6,573 nt of DNA from Verrucomicrobiota bacterium. GTDB lineage: Bacteria > Verrucomicrobiota > Verrucomicrobiia > Chthoniobacterales > UBA10450. The stretch lies in NCBI GenBank assembly GCA_003219095.1, contig QHPM01000166.1, positions 1 to 6,573 of the forward strand, given 5' to 3'. This document shows, piece after piece, positions 6,361-6,573 of the stretch. Below the pieces are notes generated by a model. It saw only the letters and a program-made list of their open reading frames with translations. It searched no databases and was not told where the DNA came from. The position numbers and the translations under genes were made by a program. How positions within the stretch are numbered: position 1 is the stretch's first letter; the number at the start of each line of letters is the position of its first letter.

Positions 6361-6503
6361 GGCAAAGAGGGTACTATTGGCAATCTCCAAAAGGACACTA
6401 CTGGTTCGCAGACTCTGACGATGTGATCTCCCGGCAATAGCTTTGTACCTGGTGCCGCTTTTTGACTTTTCACCATTCGCCGATCACCGTTCACTTTCTC
6501 AAC

Positions 6504-6573
6504 GCGGGTGTAGTTCAATGGTAGAACGCCAGCTTCCCAAGCTGGACACGAGGGTTCGATTCCCTTCACCCGC
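6504..6573 (+). tRNA. tRNA-Gly (anticodon CCC)
   Basis: The 70 nt fold as a complete cloverleaf up to position 72. The acceptor stem is GCGGGTG (6504-6510) with CACCCGC (6567-6573), 7 perfect pairs. The D-arm is GTTC-AATGGTA-GAAC. The anticodon stem is CCAGC/GCTGG with loop TTCCCAA, putting anticodon CCC at 6536-6538 after the invariant U33. The variable region is ACAC. The T-arm is GAGGG-TTCGATT-CCCTT, with one G-U pair and the TTC motif. Layout and sequence closely resemble E. coli glyU. It decodes the glycine codon GGG. The discriminator base and any encoded CCA lie beyond the right edge. The 3' halves of tRNA genes are common integration sites, but the sequence needed to judge that is outside the window. 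Confidence 0.97.

Larger units (their letters stand above)
6036..6503. other. 468-nt stretch with no convincing gene
   Basis: Neither strand gives a protein I recognise. The longest open stretch is on the minus strand, from just after a stop at 6484-6486 down to the stop at 6154-6156. It is about 109 codons long but has no ATG at its beginning (a TTG lies at 6388-6390) and no ribosome-binding site. A plus-strand frame of 52 codons (ATG 6191, stop 6347-6349) overlaps it. Two short hairpins, near 6158-6179 and 6331-6347, may serve the 3' end of the DUF2851 transcript. Just before the tRNA, 6466-6498 is pyrimidine-rich with three spaced TCAC motifs (6470, 6484, 6491). TTGACT at 6462-6467 resembles a -35 box, but no -10 box follows at normal spacing. 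The stretch may hold the tRNA promoter, a decayed gene, or an unrecognised RNA. Confidence 0.6.

Noticed and set aside
6154..6390. 78-codon minus-strand frame, extendable to about 109 codons
   Set aside because: There is no ATG at a plausible position and no ribosome-binding site or recognisable domain, and the plus-strand frame is open over part of it. It is not strong enough to call as a gene.
6315..6569. 84-codon minus-strand frame beginning MKGIEPSCPAWEAGVLPLNY
   Set aside because: Its first codons are the antisense of the tRNA-Gly gene. This peptide is a well-known artefact of translating across tRNA genes, and the rest shows no domain.
1..6573. Previously undescribed defence, toxin or mobile system
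   Set aside because: All substantial frames belong to housekeeping or widely conserved families. I see no nuclease-helicase pair, toxin-antitoxin pair, transposase, reverse transcriptase or phage gene.

Overview
The window reads like ordinary chromosome from a Gram-negative soil or freshwater bacterium. My best guess is Verrucomicrobiota, of the Spartobacteria / Chthoniobacterales type. This rests on three things: an outer-membrane-assembly TPR protein, DUF4126, DUF2851 and DUF72 genes sitting together, and short palindromic or 'AATGACGAA'-type repeats between genes. The assignment is inferred from protein style and was not checked by a search. Most genes lack a clear Shine-Dalgarno sequence, and at least two start at GTG or TTG.

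Layout: (1) 1-995, minus strand: the first 331 codons of a BamD-like TPR protein, which runs off the left edge. (2) 996-1117: a divergent intergenic region. (3) 1118-2002, plus: a DUF72 (YecE-type) protein. (4) 2003-2049: a 47-nt gap between convergent genes, almost filled by an imperfect palindrome. (5) 2050-3318, minus: serS, seryl-tRNA synthetase, complete at 422 residues from a GTG start. (6) 3319-3522: a divergent intergenic region built from two adjacent inverted-repeat tracts of 83-87 nt that look like miniature dispersed repeats. One of them carries a promoter-like sequence for serS. (7) 3523-4596, plus: a DUF4126 membrane protein with an extra soluble C-terminal domain. (8) 4668-6035, plus: a DUF2851 protein, 71 nt downstream and possibly co-transcribed. 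(9) 6036-6503: 468 nt in which I find no convincing gene. (10) 6504-6573: tRNA-Gly with anticodon CCC, cut at the right edge just before its discriminator base.

Functionally this is housekeeping plus conserved unknowns: outer-membrane biogenesis, serine charging of tRNA, a glycine tRNA, and three uncharacterised domain families. I see no defence island, prophage, transposase, secretion system, CRISPR array or biosynthetic cluster. The points most worth a second look are the paired palindromic elements upstream of serS, the likely leaderless GTG start of serS, the palindrome between DUF72 and serS, and the two-domain architecture of the DUF4126 protein.
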